Notes under the pieces: generated by a model
What the model was told of the DNA's origin: nothing
What the model saw: the letters and a program-made list of their open reading frames with translations, nothing else
Databases searched by the model: none
NCBI GenBank assembly: GCA_900315245.1
Contig: OMYJ01000006.1
Location: forward strand, 263,572 to 303,522
Direction of reading: 5' to 3'
Origin: an uncultured Bacteroidales bacterium
GTDB taxonomy: Bacteria; Bacteroidota; Bacteroidia; Bacteroidales; WCHB1-69
Length of the DNA: 39,951 bases
Made by a program: the position numbers and the translations under genes
Shown: positions 1-8,050 of the stretch, piece by piece
Numbering within the stretch: the first letter of the stretch is position 1
How the letters are laid out: the number at the start of each line of letters is the position of its first letter

Positions 1-2543
1 AACAAAGGATAATCCACCTTAACCACCGCTTCCTCATTTGGCTTCAAATCGAAGTAATTGTCGGAATAATCGACTTTGTAGCCATGCGTTTCTTCAATGA
101 AAACGCCCTTTTTCAACATTTTGGAAGAGAGGTGGATTTCAGCGGTATGGTCGCCATATTCCGTATTGACCTGAATCGGCTGAGAGGAAAGATTCAACGC
201 TTTCGGTTTCACGAAATAGGTCAAATATGTGACTTTTTCGGAGTTTTCGGGTTTGAAACAGGCCTCCACAAAGACATTTCCCGCGTTTTTCACAGATTTC
301 GGCAAAGCCACCACTGCCGCCTTGGCACTGCTGTTGGCAGAGGTTGAGACGCTCACGCCCGCCGAGTTGACCATTTCGCCATCCATGGTTCGGATAGCCC
401 ACTCCAAGAGACCGCCAACTGGCTCAAAACTGTCGTTGATCAGATACAGCTCGATGGTGTCCTGCGAGATATTGCGCGAGGCGATGGCCACGTTGGCGTA
501 CAGCTGCGGCAGACGGTAGTACAGCGCCTTGGGATTCCCGGCCACATCGATGCAGCTCCAGGAGGCCACGGGCCAGCAGTCGTTGAGCTGCCAGAAGAGC
601 GTGCCGCTGCACTTTTCGTGCTGGATGCGGTGCGCCTCGATGGCCTGCGCGATGCCATCCTGCTGCACCAACTGGCTGATATAGACGAACTTGTCGAGAT
701 TGTTGGTATCCTTGAACCCGTACAGATCTTCCATCGCCTTCAGGATGATCGGCACCCCGCGACCGTGCTTTTGGTGATTGCGCATGGACGGCGACTTCAG
801 AACACGTTCGCCTTCAGGGATGTATTCGTTCCAGAGCGACATTTCCGGGTAGGCCTGGAAACCGTACTCTGTCATGAAGCGACCGGTTTTCTCCCACCAA
901 ATCTCGAACGGCAGCTCGCCCCACCAGACGCCCCAGTAGTGGCTGCAGCCGTGGGTCGTGCACTCGGGGTGACCCCAGCCGTAAGTCGGCGAGGAGTGCA
1001 CATAGTTGGGGTTGTGCATATTTTCCATGCAGATTTCCGGCAGCATCTTCTCGAAAAGCTGCTCATAATCCTCATACATTCCCGAATATTGCTGGTCAGT
1101 ATAGCCCAAGGCATCTTTCCAGCCCCAGTCCTCCAAGCCGTTGTGTACCTCGTTGTTGCCGCACCACGTGGCGATGCAGGCGTGGTGGCGCAACCGCTTC
1201 ACCTGCTCTTCGGCTTCGACTTTCACATTGTTCATAAACGCTTCGTCGCCGGGGTAGATGTTGCAGGCGAACATGAAATCCTGCCACACCAAAAGCCCCA
1301 TTTGGTCGCAGTAGTTGTAGAAGGCCTCGTGTTCGTAGAGTCCGCCGCCCCAAACCCGTATCATGTTCATATTCGCCTCTTTGGCCTGCTTCAGGAGCTC
1401 GGCGTAGCGGTCGTCGCCTTCGCTGCGGGCGAGCGTGCCCGGGTACGAGGATGCGGGAATCCAGTCGGCACCGCGCATGAAGAGCGGCTTGCCGTTGACG
1501 ATGAACTGGAACGACTCGCCGATGCTGTCGCGCTTCTGGACGAGCTCCACCGTGCGCAGTCCATGTGTGTGCACGAGGCCATTGTCAACACGGCTGCCCT
1601 TTACCGTGAAGTAATAGAGGTGCGGTTCGCCCGCGCCGTTCGGCCACCATAGTTTCGGATTCTCGATGGTGATGGGAATCACCACCTTGTTCGTCCCTTT
1701 GTGCAGCTGCGCCTTGTGCTGGATCTGCTGGCTGTAGCCGTCCTTGTCGGTGATATCCAGATGTATATAGGTGGTGACCTTTTTGTCGGCTTCGACCTCC
1801 ACCTCCACTTCGGCTATCCACGGACGGGTGGAATCGCGGGACGGTTCCGTGTCTTTCACGTAAAAGTCGTTGACTTTTAACACATTCCAAGATTCGATAT
1901 AGACGTTTTTCCAGATGCCGCAGGTGTTGAGTTTCGGGCCCCAGTCCCAGCCGCTCTCGTACTGCGCCTTGCGGGTGAAGACGCGGTTGTCGGGGAGCTT
2001 GTACGGCAATTTGGAAGCCGCGACGCTGTCGAACGGTTCCGTGGGCAGGAACTTGACCACCAGTTCGTTGCCACTCTCTTTCAGGTTGTCGGGCAACGGA
2101 AAACGCCACGTCCGGAACATGTTGTTCGTCATCGTGTCCCCTGTGGAGGCGGTCAGCCGTTCGCCGTTGAGGAAGACCTCCGCGTAGGTGTCCAACCCCT
2201 CGAAAACCAGCTCGTTGTGGGGAAATTCCTTGCCTTTGGCGCAGATTCCGTCGAACAGCAGCCGGTATTCCCAGACGCTGTCGGCGACCCACTGCACTTT
2301 CTGTTCGTTGTCGCCGTAGAACGGGTCGGGAATCAGCTTGTTGGCGAGCAGGTCGTCGTGGATGTTGCCCGGCACTGCGGCGGCGTACCATTGGCTGCCG
2401 TAGCGGAACTGCCAGGCGTTATGCACGCACCCGAACTCGGAGTTGAGATAGACCCTGTCGGATTTCCATAGGGTGGTCTGGTCGGTGCGGCAGGCCACCA
2501 GCAGGATGGCACTGATAAGGGCGGAGAGGATGAGACGGTTCAT
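1..2543 (-). CDS. Glycoside hydrolase family 2 beta-mannosidase, lipoprotein (3' end cut by window edge)
   Basis: The minus-strand frame starts at ATG 2543 and stays open to the left edge (847 codons seen), so the C-terminus is missing. Residues 1-18 form a lipoprotein signal with lipobox LVAC (Cys18), placing the enzyme on an envelope membrane. A GH2 sugar-binding jelly-roll domain follows, containing the GWDWGP motif typical of beta-mannosidases, then an immunoglobulin-like domain and a TIM barrel. The expected catalytic acid/base is Glu465 in WCGNNEV and the nucleophile is Glu559 in MTEYGF; both are present, about 94 residues apart as is normal for the family. By family, it removes terminal beta-linked mannose from mannan or N-glycan fragments. 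No susCD pair is visible beside it, but the left side is unseen. An exo-glucosaminidase of the same family is a less likely alternative. Confidence 0.88.
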   Translation of the reverse strand, partial: MNRLILSALISAILLVACRTDQTTLWKSDRVYLNSEFGCVHNAWQFRYGSQWYAAAVPGNIHDDLLANKLIPDPFYGDNEQKVQWVADSVWEYRLLFDGICAKGKEFPHNELVFEGLDTYAEVFLNGERLTASTGDTMTNNMFRTWRFPLPDNLKESGNELVVKFLPTEPFDSVAASKLPYKLPDNRVFTRKAQYESGWDWGPKLNTCGIWKNVYIESWNVLKVNDFYVKDTEPSRDSTRPWIAEVEVEVEADKKVTTYIHLDITDKDGYSQQIQHKAQLHKGTNKVVIPITIENPKLWWPNGAGEPHLYYFTVKGSRVDNGLVHTHGLRTVELVQKRDSIGESFQFIVNGKPLFMRGADWIPASSYPGTLARSEGDDRYAELLKQAKEANMNMIRVWGGGLYEHEAFYNYCDQMGLLVWQDFMFACNIYPGDEAFMNNVKVEAEEQVKRLRHHACIATWCGNNEVHNGLEDWGWKDALGYTDQQYSGMYEDYEQLFEKMLPEICMENMHNPNYVHSSPTYGWGHPECTTHGCSHYWGVWWGELPFEIWWEKTGRFMTEYGFQAYPEMSLWNEYIPEGERVLKSPSMRNHQKHGRGVPIILKAMEDLYGFKDTNNLDKFVYISQLVQQDGIAQAIEAHRIQHEKCSGTLFWQLNDCWPVASWSCIDVAGNPKALYYRLPQLYANVAIASRNISQDTIELYLINDSFEPVGGLLEWAIRTMDGEMVNSAGVSVSTSANSSAKAAVVALPKSVKNAGNVFVEACFKPENSEKVTYLTYFVKPKALNLSSQPIQVNTEYGDHTAEIHLSSKMLKKGVFIEETHGYKVDYSDNYFDLKPNEEAVVKVDYPL

Positions 2544-2545
2544 TT

Positions 2546-2587
2546 AATTATGAATTATGAATGCTGAATGTAAAATGTAGAATGAAT
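2546..2587. repeat. In-phase heptamer array, AAT-led words
   Basis: Six consecutive 7-bp words each begin with AAT: AATTATG twice, then AATGCTG, AATGTAA, AATGTAG and AATGAAT. The array lies directly upstream of the mannosidase start codon and before the palindrome at 2598. The GAATGNN word family recurs, inverted, at 28867-28957. Confidence 0.85.
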
Positions 2588-2597
2588 ACGGTAATCC

Positions 2598-2625
2598 GTA
2601 GAGACGTGCCATGGCGCGTCTCTAC
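2598..2625. repeat. Dispersed palindrome, GTAGAGACG arms, CCATGG core
   Basis: A 28-bp near-perfect inverted repeat with arms GTAGAGACG and CGTCTCTAC around a GCCATGGC core. The TAG stop of the adjacent nitroreductase gene (2622-2624) lies inside its right arm. Related copies occur at 13085, 13946 and 16335. It could fold as a hairpin at the 3' end of the nitroreductase mRNA, but no T-tract follows. Confidence 0.85.
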
Positions 2626-3401
2626 ATTGTGAACCCCTGCCGCTCCAGCGTCTCCTTCAGCACCTGCGCGAAATGCTCGTTGTCGGGCTGGGTGTAGCGG
2701 TGCTTGGTGAAAACCTGCGCGAGGTTGTCGCAGTCGGGGTTCTCTTTGAGGATATTGGCGGTTTCCTCGGAGTTCTCCTTCTCGCGGTAGAGTTCGTCAA
2801 TGCGCTGCGCGTCGTAGTCGTGGTAAACCTCTTGGTGAACAAAGGTCTCCACAGGCAGCTTCTGCGTCAGGGCGGGTTTCTTCACGGGGTAGCCCATCGG
2901 GATGCAGGCCACGGGAATGACGTGCTTAGGCAGTTGCAATGCCTCCACGAACTTATCGACGTTGTAGGTGATAGTGCCGAGCCATACGAAGCCGAGTCCG
3001 AGGGCTTCTGCGGCCACGCACGCGTTCTGGGCGGCGATGAGCGCGTCGGTGACGGCCCAGTGATAGCTCTGCAGGTTACTGTAAGCTTCCGTGTTGGCAT
3101 TGCGGAACCGGCAGTACTGATTGAAGCGGTGGAAGTCGGCGCAGAAGGTGAGGATCACCGGCGCGGATGTCGCCATCGGCTGGTTGAAATGGAACGGCGC
3201 GAGCTTGGCCTTCATCGCCTCGTCGCGGGTCACAATGACGCTGAACAGCTGCATGTTGCCCATCGTGGAGCCGCTGCACGCCGCCTTCAGAATCAGGTTC
3301 AAGGTTTCCTCTTCCACGGGTCGGTCGCTGTACTCGCGCACGCTGACGTGGTTGAGGAGGGTTTCCAAAGTGGGGTTATAAGTGGTTTCGATTTTACTCA
3401 T
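2622..3401 (-). CDS. FMN-dependent nitroreductase family protein (NfsA-like)
   Basis: A 259-residue protein of the NfsA/FRP-type nitroreductase family, cytoplasmic flavoenzymes that use NAD(P)H to reduce nitro compounds, quinones or flavin. The N-terminal segment SVREYSDRPV carries the Ser-x-Arg FMN-phosphate contact typical of the family. The central part (roughly residues 110-175) has the helix with AALIAAQNACVAAEALGLG-like composition followed by a GTI/MGYP segment that normally closes the flavin pocket. The C-terminal extension of about 80 residues is also as in NfsA-type members. The physiological substrate cannot be read from the sequence. The stop codon falls inside a dispersed palindrome. 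A terminator separates it from the upstream carboxyltransferase gene, so it probably has its own promoter. Confidence 0.82.
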   Translation of the reverse strand: MSKIETTYNPTLETLLNHVSVREYSDRPVEEETLNLILKAACSGSTMGNMQLFSVIVTRDEAMKAKLAPFHFNQPMATSAPVILTFCADFHRFNQYCRFRNANTEAYSNLQSYHWAVTDALIAAQNACVAAEALGLGFVWLGTITYNVDKFVEALQLPKHVIPVACIPMGYPVKKPALTQKLPVETFVHQEVYHDYDAQRIDELYREKENSEETANILKENPDCDNLAQVFTKHRYTQPDNEHFAQVLKETLERQGFTM

Positions 3402-3425
3402 CTTTTCCTTGATTAAAATGCAAAC

Positions 3426-3451
3426 AAAAAAAGGCGTGCCGAAGCACGCCT
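3426..3451 (-). terminator. Rho-independent terminator of the carboxyltransferase gene
   Basis: An 8-bp GC-rich stem (AGGCGTGC / GCACGCCT, loop CGAA) lies just past the stop codon at 3458. On the minus strand it is followed by a run of seven T. Confidence 0.8.
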
Positions 3452-3457
3452 GAAACT

Positions 3458-5236
3458 TTACTTCACAAACGCGATCACATCGCCCTTGTTCACTTTCTGT
3501 CCCTGCTCCGCGACCGTTTCCAAGAGCTGGCCGTCGAAGAGTGAAGGAACCGGCTCCATGCCGTAGTAGGTGCTCACGAAACAGACCGTGTCCCCTTTTT
3601 TCAAAGGAGTGCCTACCGGCTTGGGCATCGACTTCTCATCACCGACGGCGATCTCCCACAAGAGCTGTCCGCTCACGGGCGCGACGATCGGCTGGGCCTC
3701 GGGGTACATCTTCCTGACGCGCTCGAAGACAATCTGCTGACGGTCTTGCGGGGCGGCACCGGCACCCGCCTGCTTCTTCTGCATGGCGGCCTCCAACTCG
3801 CGGTTGAAGTTCTGCTTCGCCCTACCCTCTTTGTAGTCAATGTACTGGCGTTCGTGCATGGCGAGTTCGAAGAGTTCCTCCTCGTCCTGACCGACATCCC
3901 AGCCCTTCTCTTCCATCATCTTGCGGTACTTGGGCAGCTCGTCGGGATAGTTGTCTTGCGGCACCCCGTCGAAGAACTCGAAGCCCTTCTCCTTGGCCAA
4001 CGCGACGATTTCCGGAGCGAGCGGTCCGGGCAGACGGCCGCACTTGCCGAGGATCATGTCCCACTGGTTCTGCTCCATGTAGGTGAAGCGGGGTTTGCCC
4101 TCGATTTCGGCGCGGACGTTCATCAGCGCGATGTTCTTCACATACTGGCTGAACGGGGTCACCAAGCCGGGCGTGCCCACCATCGGCCACACCGCTGCCA
4201 CCTCGTCGAAAAGTTTGATGAGCAGCTGGTCCTCGCTGAGCGGCTCCTTGCCGGACTTCTCCAAAGTCTTGTTAAGGTAACTGTGGATGCCCTTCAGGTC
4301 GGCCATCATGGAACCCATCATGCCACCGGGCAGACCGCAACCGAGCAACAGCGATGTGGAAATCTTGTTTTTCGGCTCGATGAAATAGCCCAAAAAGTCG
4401 TCCATGAACTTCTGGGTGAGCGTGCGGGCTTCCATGTAGGCGTTCATGTCAATGTCGGCGACTTCAAAGCCGGCATCGCGGAGCATCGCTTGTACGGCAA
4501 TCACATCCGGGTGGACCATACCCCAGGAGAGGGGTTCCATGGCCACATCGATGATGTCGGCGCCGTTACGGCAGACTTCCAGCACGGAAGCCATCGAGAG
4601 GCCGGGTCCCGTATGTCCGTGATACTGAATCACCAAGTGCGGGTATTTTTCCTTGATGGCCTTCACCAACTTGCCGAGCTCCGCAGGGCGGCCGATACCG
4701 GCCATATCCTTCAGTCCGATCTCCTTGGCACCGTACTCCACATATTTATCGACCACCGCGAGGTAGTGCTCCAGCGTATGCACGGGCGAGTGCGAGATGC
4801 TGAGCGCGGCCTGCGAAATGAGTCCGAACTCGTTGGCGTATTTGATGGAAAGCTCCAGATTGCGGTAGTCGTTGAGTCCGCAGAACGAGCGCACCACATC
4901 GACACCCTGGGCTTTCTTGACCTTGAACATCAACCGACGCACGTCGGCGGGCACGGGGTACATGCGCAAGCCGTTGAGGGCGCGTTCCAGCATCTGGCAT
5001 TGGATGCCGGCAGCACGGAGCGGCTTCGTCCACTCTCGCACCGCGTGGTTGGGGTTCTCACCGTAGAGCAAGTTCACCTGCTCGAAAGCGCCGCCGTTGG
5101 TCTCCACACGATCGAAGCATCCCATCCGCACGATCACCGGCGCGATTTCCGTCAGCTGGTCAACGCGGGGCTGGTATTTGCCCGACGACTGCCACATATC
5201 ACGATACACCAAACAGAATTTGATTCTCTTAGCCAT
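3458..5236 (-). CDS. Pyruvate carboxylase subunit B / oxaloacetate decarboxylase alpha-type carboxyltransferase
   Basis: A 592-residue biotin-dependent carboxyltransferase of the PycB/OadA/transcarboxylase-5S family. The N-terminal TIM barrel holds the metal-binding RDMWQS motif (Asp13), the KDMAG motif with the lysine expected to be carbamylated (Lys176) and the HGH metal ligands (His206, His208). A conserved PYC/OADA domain runs to about residue 470, then a linker, then an 80-residue C-terminal biotinyl-like domain. In that last domain the usual (E)AMKM/AMKT biotin site is replaced: the aligned segment reads CFVSTYYGME, with Tyr558 where the lysine should be. The barrel should still move carboxyl groups between pyruvate and a carboxybiotin carrier, but the carrier may be a separate protein. 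The ATG at 5236 follows an AAAGGA-like ribosome-binding sequence. Confidence 0.85.
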   Translation of the reverse strand: MAKRIKFCLVYRDMWQSSGKYQPRVDQLTEIAPVIVRMGCFDRVETNGGAFEQVNLLYGENPNHAVREWTKPLRAAGIQCQMLERALNGLRMYPVPADVRRLMFKVKKAQGVDVVRSFCGLNDYRNLELSIKYANEFGLISQAALSISHSPVHTLEHYLAVVDKYVEYGAKEIGLKDMAGIGRPAELGKLVKAIKEKYPHLVIQYHGHTGPGLSMASVLEVCRNGADIIDVAMEPLSWGMVHPDVIAVQAMLRDAGFEVADIDMNAYMEARTLTQKFMDDFLGYFIEPKNKISTSLLLGCGLPGGMMGSMMADLKGIHSYLNKTLEKSGKEPLSEDQLLIKLFDEVAAVWPMVGTPGLVTPFSQYVKNIALMNVRAEIEGKPRFTYMEQNQWDMILGKCGRLPGPLAPEIVALAKEKGFEFFDGVPQDNYPDELPKYRKMMEEKGWDVGQDEEELFELAMHERQYIDYKEGRAKQNFNRELEAAMQKKQAGAGAAPQDRQQIVFERVRKMYPEAQPIVAPVSGQLLWEIAVGDEKSMPKPVGTPLKKGDTVCFVSTYYGMEPVPSLFDGQLLETVAEQGQKVNKGDVIAFVK

Positions 5237-5305
5237 AATTATTCCTTTCTCAATATCTTATAAATCAACAATATAAATAATCTTTCACCTTTTTTCAGGC
5301 GGTTG

Positions 5306-5313
5306 CAAAGGTA
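5306..5313 (-). promoter_or_regulatory. Bacteroides-type -7 element TACCTTTG
   Basis: TACCTTTG (consensus TAnnTTTG) on the minus strand, about 70 nt upstream of the carboxyltransferase start. No well-spaced -33 TTTG is evident. The surrounding 14 bp GGTTGCAAAGGTAC recur at 7901-7914. Confidence 0.6.
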
Positions 5314-5373
5314 CATAAAATTCCAATACAAAAACACCCGATTTGCTATGCAAATCACTTAAAAACCGAATGA

Positions 5374-6375
5374 CTATAAGTCTTGTAATCGTCTGAAAAC
5401 CTCGTCTGCCACGATTCGTGCGCCTGCCGGAGTCCAATGGGTGTCGTTGATATAATACAGGTCCTTGACACCTGCATACGCTTGCGCCTGCAACAATGGT
5501 TTGGTATTGATAATCCAAGGCACCTCCGGACAATAGTCAAGAGTTTGATTTTTAGGATGATCCGTGGTAATAAAAGGTTCATACACATCATATTTGTCGG
5601 CAGCAATCAGCACCACCAATTTGATGCCGTGACGCTCCGCCAACACATGCAAAGCATCCATATTTTGGTATGCCCGCACGATTTCCTCTTCGGTAAGTTC
5701 CGTGAATCGGAGATCCCCATCCTTATCCCACGGTGAATCATAAATGTACAGCTTATTATGCTTTTTTTGATGCGAGAAGAGGTCTTGACTCGTGGGATAA
5801 CAGGTGATGGACTGTTTTATTCCTGCCGCTTTCTTCAAAAAGAGCAGGGTGTTCTCCAGATATCGCGGATTATCTGGTTGGGGCTCCGCAACCACCTCTT
5901 CAGCGTAATATGCCGCTGCTGTGTCCTGTAAGTTTATATAATACATCCACCAAATAAAGCAACGCTCAACAACTTCCAAGACGACAGTGGTACTATCGGG
6001 AATCCTATCTTGATTGATGAGCTCGACCAATACCTGCACGGGAGAATATTCAATCGCATAATTGACATTCTGAGCGTCACAATGCAGCAGTTCAGACAAA
6101 AACTGGGAATATCCCCGTTCGCCTAACTTACTGAAAGAGTCTCCAATAGTAAGCAACGGCGCTGTTACACTGTCCTGCGGGAAAATCTCCTGCACCCTTT
6201 TTCGTTCGTGCGAACAGGTGGCAAGCATCCTATCATTGTATTCTTGCCCGAAAGGGATTTGACCGATTTGCCCCATATCACCCGTGAGGTTGGGCCGGAT
6301 GCCAAAATGATACAAACCGATGAAACCATCGATAAGCAAGAACAACAGGCAGAATTTGATACAGAAGCGTTTCAT
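5374..6375 (-). CDS. AlgJ/AlgX/DltD-like SGNH-fold protein, partner of the MBOAT acyltransferase
   Basis: A 333-residue protein with an N-terminal hydrophobic segment (about residues 6-24) that acts as an uncleaved anchor or signal, putting the rest outside the membrane. It shows SGNH-hydrolase landmarks: GDSFS with the likely nucleophile Ser80, and near the C-terminus DTHWTPAG with Asp311 and His313, the usual Asp-x-His pair. This layout is that of AlgJ/AlgX-type O-acetyltransferases, which move acetyl groups delivered by an MBOAT protein onto an exported polysaccharide. Its ATG overlaps the TGA of the MBOAT gene by one base (TGATG), strongly suggesting coupled translation. The acceptor polymer is unknown because no polysaccharide biosynthesis genes are adjacent. 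Confidence 0.78.
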   Translation of the reverse strand: MKRFCIKFCLLFLLIDGFIGLYHFGIRPNLTGDMGQIGQIPFGQEYNDRMLATCSHERKRVQEIFPQDSVTAPLLTIGDSFSKLGERGYSQFLSELLHCDAQNVNYAIEYSPVQVLVELINQDRIPDSTTVVLEVVERCFIWWMYYINLQDTAAAYYAEEVVAEPQPDNPRYLENTLLFLKKAAGIKQSITCYPTSQDLFSHQKKHNKLYIYDSPWDKDGDLRFTELTEEEIVRAYQNMDALHVLAERHGIKLVVLIAADKYDVYEPFITTDHPKNQTLDYCPEVPWIINTKPLLQAQAYAGVKDLYYINDTHWTPAGARIVADEVFRRLQDL

Positions 6376-7847
6376 CAGAATTGGAAATAGATAAAGGTTA
6401 CAGCATCACCATAAAAATAGATGATGGCGGCCATTAAAGCCAGATAAATCGGATAACGGACATACCATTGAGGGATATTCATCTCTAAACCATGCTGTTT
6501 GTCCCGTTGCAGCCATTCCACAATCAACATCAAAATACAAAGCCACGCAGTCGTGCAGACCTCTTTTTGAGTGAAAAAGAGATAACAGGCCCGGAAAGAG
6601 TCCCATTGCGCCATACCTCGAAGGTATTCCCATGATTGAGTGATTGTTTCGGAACGAAAGAGGACCCACCCTTCAACCGCGAAAGCGAATGTGACGAACA
6701 TCTGCAAAGCCTCTTTCCACGTCGGGAGCAACCGTCCTTCGGCCACCTGGTTGGTGTGCACACGATTCTTCCGGAGCAAAATCAATGGCAGGAAAAGCAG
6801 CGCGTGATATGCTCCCCAGACGATAAATGTCCAGTTAGCTCCATGCCACAGACCGGAAAGCAGAAAAATGACGAACGTGTTACGGATGATTTTGGCCGTC
6901 CCGACACGGCTTCCCCCCATAGGAATATATACATAATCCCTGAACCAAGTGGTCAACGAGATGTGCCACCTTCTCCAAAACTCTGCGATGTCGCGACTGA
7001 AATAGGGATTGTTGAAGTTTCGCATCAATCTGACACCGAATAGTTTAGCCGTGCCAATGGCAATATCGCTGTATCCAGAAAAGTCACCGTAAATCTGAAA
7101 CGTGAAGAGGACGGCGGCGATGACGAGCGCGCTACCCGTTTGCGTACTGTACGTGCTGAACACTTGATCCACATATATCGCACAAGTGTCTGCAACGACA
7201 ATCTTCTTGAACAAGCCCCATAGAATCTGACGCATACCGTCGGCAGCCTGCTCATAGCTGAACTCCCGTTTTTGGAGAAATTGAGGCAAAAGGTTGGTGG
7301 CGCGTTCTATCGGGCCGGCCACCAGCTGCGGGAAAAAGCCGATAAAGGCAAAGAAAGCGACGATGTCACGGGTCGGTTCCATTTTGCCTCGATAAACATC
7401 GATGGTGTATGAAAGAGCCTGAAATGTATAGAAAGAGATGCCGACCGGAAGGATGACTTTGATCAGCAAGCCTTCGGAGGACAAGTGAAAGAGGCGGCAA
7501 AATTCATTGACAAAGAAGTCGTAATATTTGAAAACAGCAAGAATCAGGAGGTTGATGACAACATTGAGGATCAACCACGCCTTGGATTTCCGGTCTTTCG
7601 AGGTGGCCTGCACCCTACCCCTCTGTATCCGCAATCCGCACCACCAGGAACACATGGAAGTAAAGGCAATTAGCAGCAGAAAACGCCAGTCCCACCAGCC
7701 GTAAAACACGTAGCTGGCGGCCACCACAAAGGCGTTCTGCCATTTCAGTTGGTGGCGACACCCCCGGAGAGCGTAGTCGAACACAAACCAATAGAGCAGG
7801 AACACTACCGGCAGGAACAAGGCAAACTGGAAACTGTTAAAGAGCAT
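6375..7847 (-). CDS. MBOAT family O-acyltransferase (AlgI/DltB-like)
   Basis: A 490-residue polytopic membrane protein. I chose ATG 7847 (MLFNSFQF...), the usual N-terminus of this family; an upstream in-frame start at 7916 would place the promoter elements at 7877 and 7906 inside the gene. About ten hydrophobic segments are visible. The family signature around residues 320-345, LWHGANWTFIVWG, contains the catalytic histidine. AlgI-type MBOAT proteins take acetyl groups from a cytoplasmic donor and pass them across the inner membrane to a periplasmic transferase. The SGNH partner is encoded next and overlaps it by one base. The two genes form a compact two-gene operon. Confidence 0.88.
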   Translation of the reverse strand: MLFNSFQFALFLPVVFLLYWFVFDYALRGCRHQLKWQNAFVVAASYVFYGWWDWRFLLLIAFTSMCSWWCGLRIQRGRVQATSKDRKSKAWLILNVVINLLILAVFKYYDFFVNEFCRLFHLSSEGLLIKVILPVGISFYTFQALSYTIDVYRGKMEPTRDIVAFFAFIGFFPQLVAGPIERATNLLPQFLQKREFSYEQAADGMRQILWGLFKKIVVADTCAIYVDQVFSTYSTQTGSALVIAAVLFTFQIYGDFSGYSDIAIGTAKLFGVRLMRNFNNPYFSRDIAEFWRRWHISLTTWFRDYVYIPMGGSRVGTAKIIRNTFVIFLLSGLWHGANWTFIVWGAYHALLFLPLILLRKNRVHTNQVAEGRLLPTWKEALQMFVTFAFAVEGWVLFRSETITQSWEYLRGMAQWDSFRACYLFFTQKEVCTTAWLCILMLIVEWLQRDKQHGLEMNIPQWYVRYPIYLALMAAIIYFYGDAVTFIYFQF

Positions 7848-7876
7848 AATAATATATCCGTTTCTGGAGGCGGCGG

Positions 7877-7884
7877 CAAAAGTA
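7877..7884 (-). promoter_or_regulatory. Bacteroides-type -7 element TACTTTTG for the MBOAT operon
   Basis: TACTTTTG on the minus strand, 29 nt upstream of the ATG at 7847. This is the nearer of two candidate -7 boxes. Confidence 0.5.
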
Positions 7885-7905
7885 CTACTTATTCTAAGGC
7901 GGTTG

Positions 7906-7913
7906 CAAAGGTA
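7906..7913 (-). promoter_or_regulatory. Second -7 element TACCTTTG for the MBOAT operon
   Basis: TACCTTTG on the minus strand, 29 bp further upstream than the first. It sits in GGTTGCAAAGGTAC, the same 14 bp found before the carboxyltransferase gene at 5301-5314. Confidence 0.55.
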
Positions 7914-7962
7914 CAAAAAAAGTTATCAACAGCGTGCAACCTTTGGGATTTTCTGCATCTTT

Positions 7963-7997
7963 GTTTCAGGTTTCAAGTTTCAGGTTTCAAGATTTAA
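7963..7997. repeat. In-phase heptamer array GTTTCAR
   Basis: Five 7-bp words alternate GTTTCAG and GTTTCAA, ending with GATTTAA, in the divergent region just before the promoter of the gene at 8051. Confidence 0.85.
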
Positions 7998-8006
7998 GAA
8001 AAATAC

Positions 8007-8014
8007 TATTTTTG
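8007..8014 (+). promoter_or_regulatory. Bacteroides-type -7 element TATTTTTG
   Basis: TATTTTTG on the plus strand, 36 nt upstream of ATG 8051. No TTTG is seen at the proper -33 spacing; the position is occupied by the heptamer array. Confidence 0.55.
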
Positions 8015-8050
8015 CAAATCAATTTGGCAATAAACAAAAAAGCATAAATT

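Noticed and set aside
618..1652. Long plus-strand frame and several minus-strand frames inside 1-2400
   Set aside because: All are shadows of the continuous mannosidase frame that starts at 2543 and runs off the left edge.
3746..5263. 505-codon plus-strand open frame opposite the carboxyltransferase gene
   Set aside because: It is the antisense shadow of a GC-biased gene with complete family motifs; its product has no recognisable domain and no promoter or start context.
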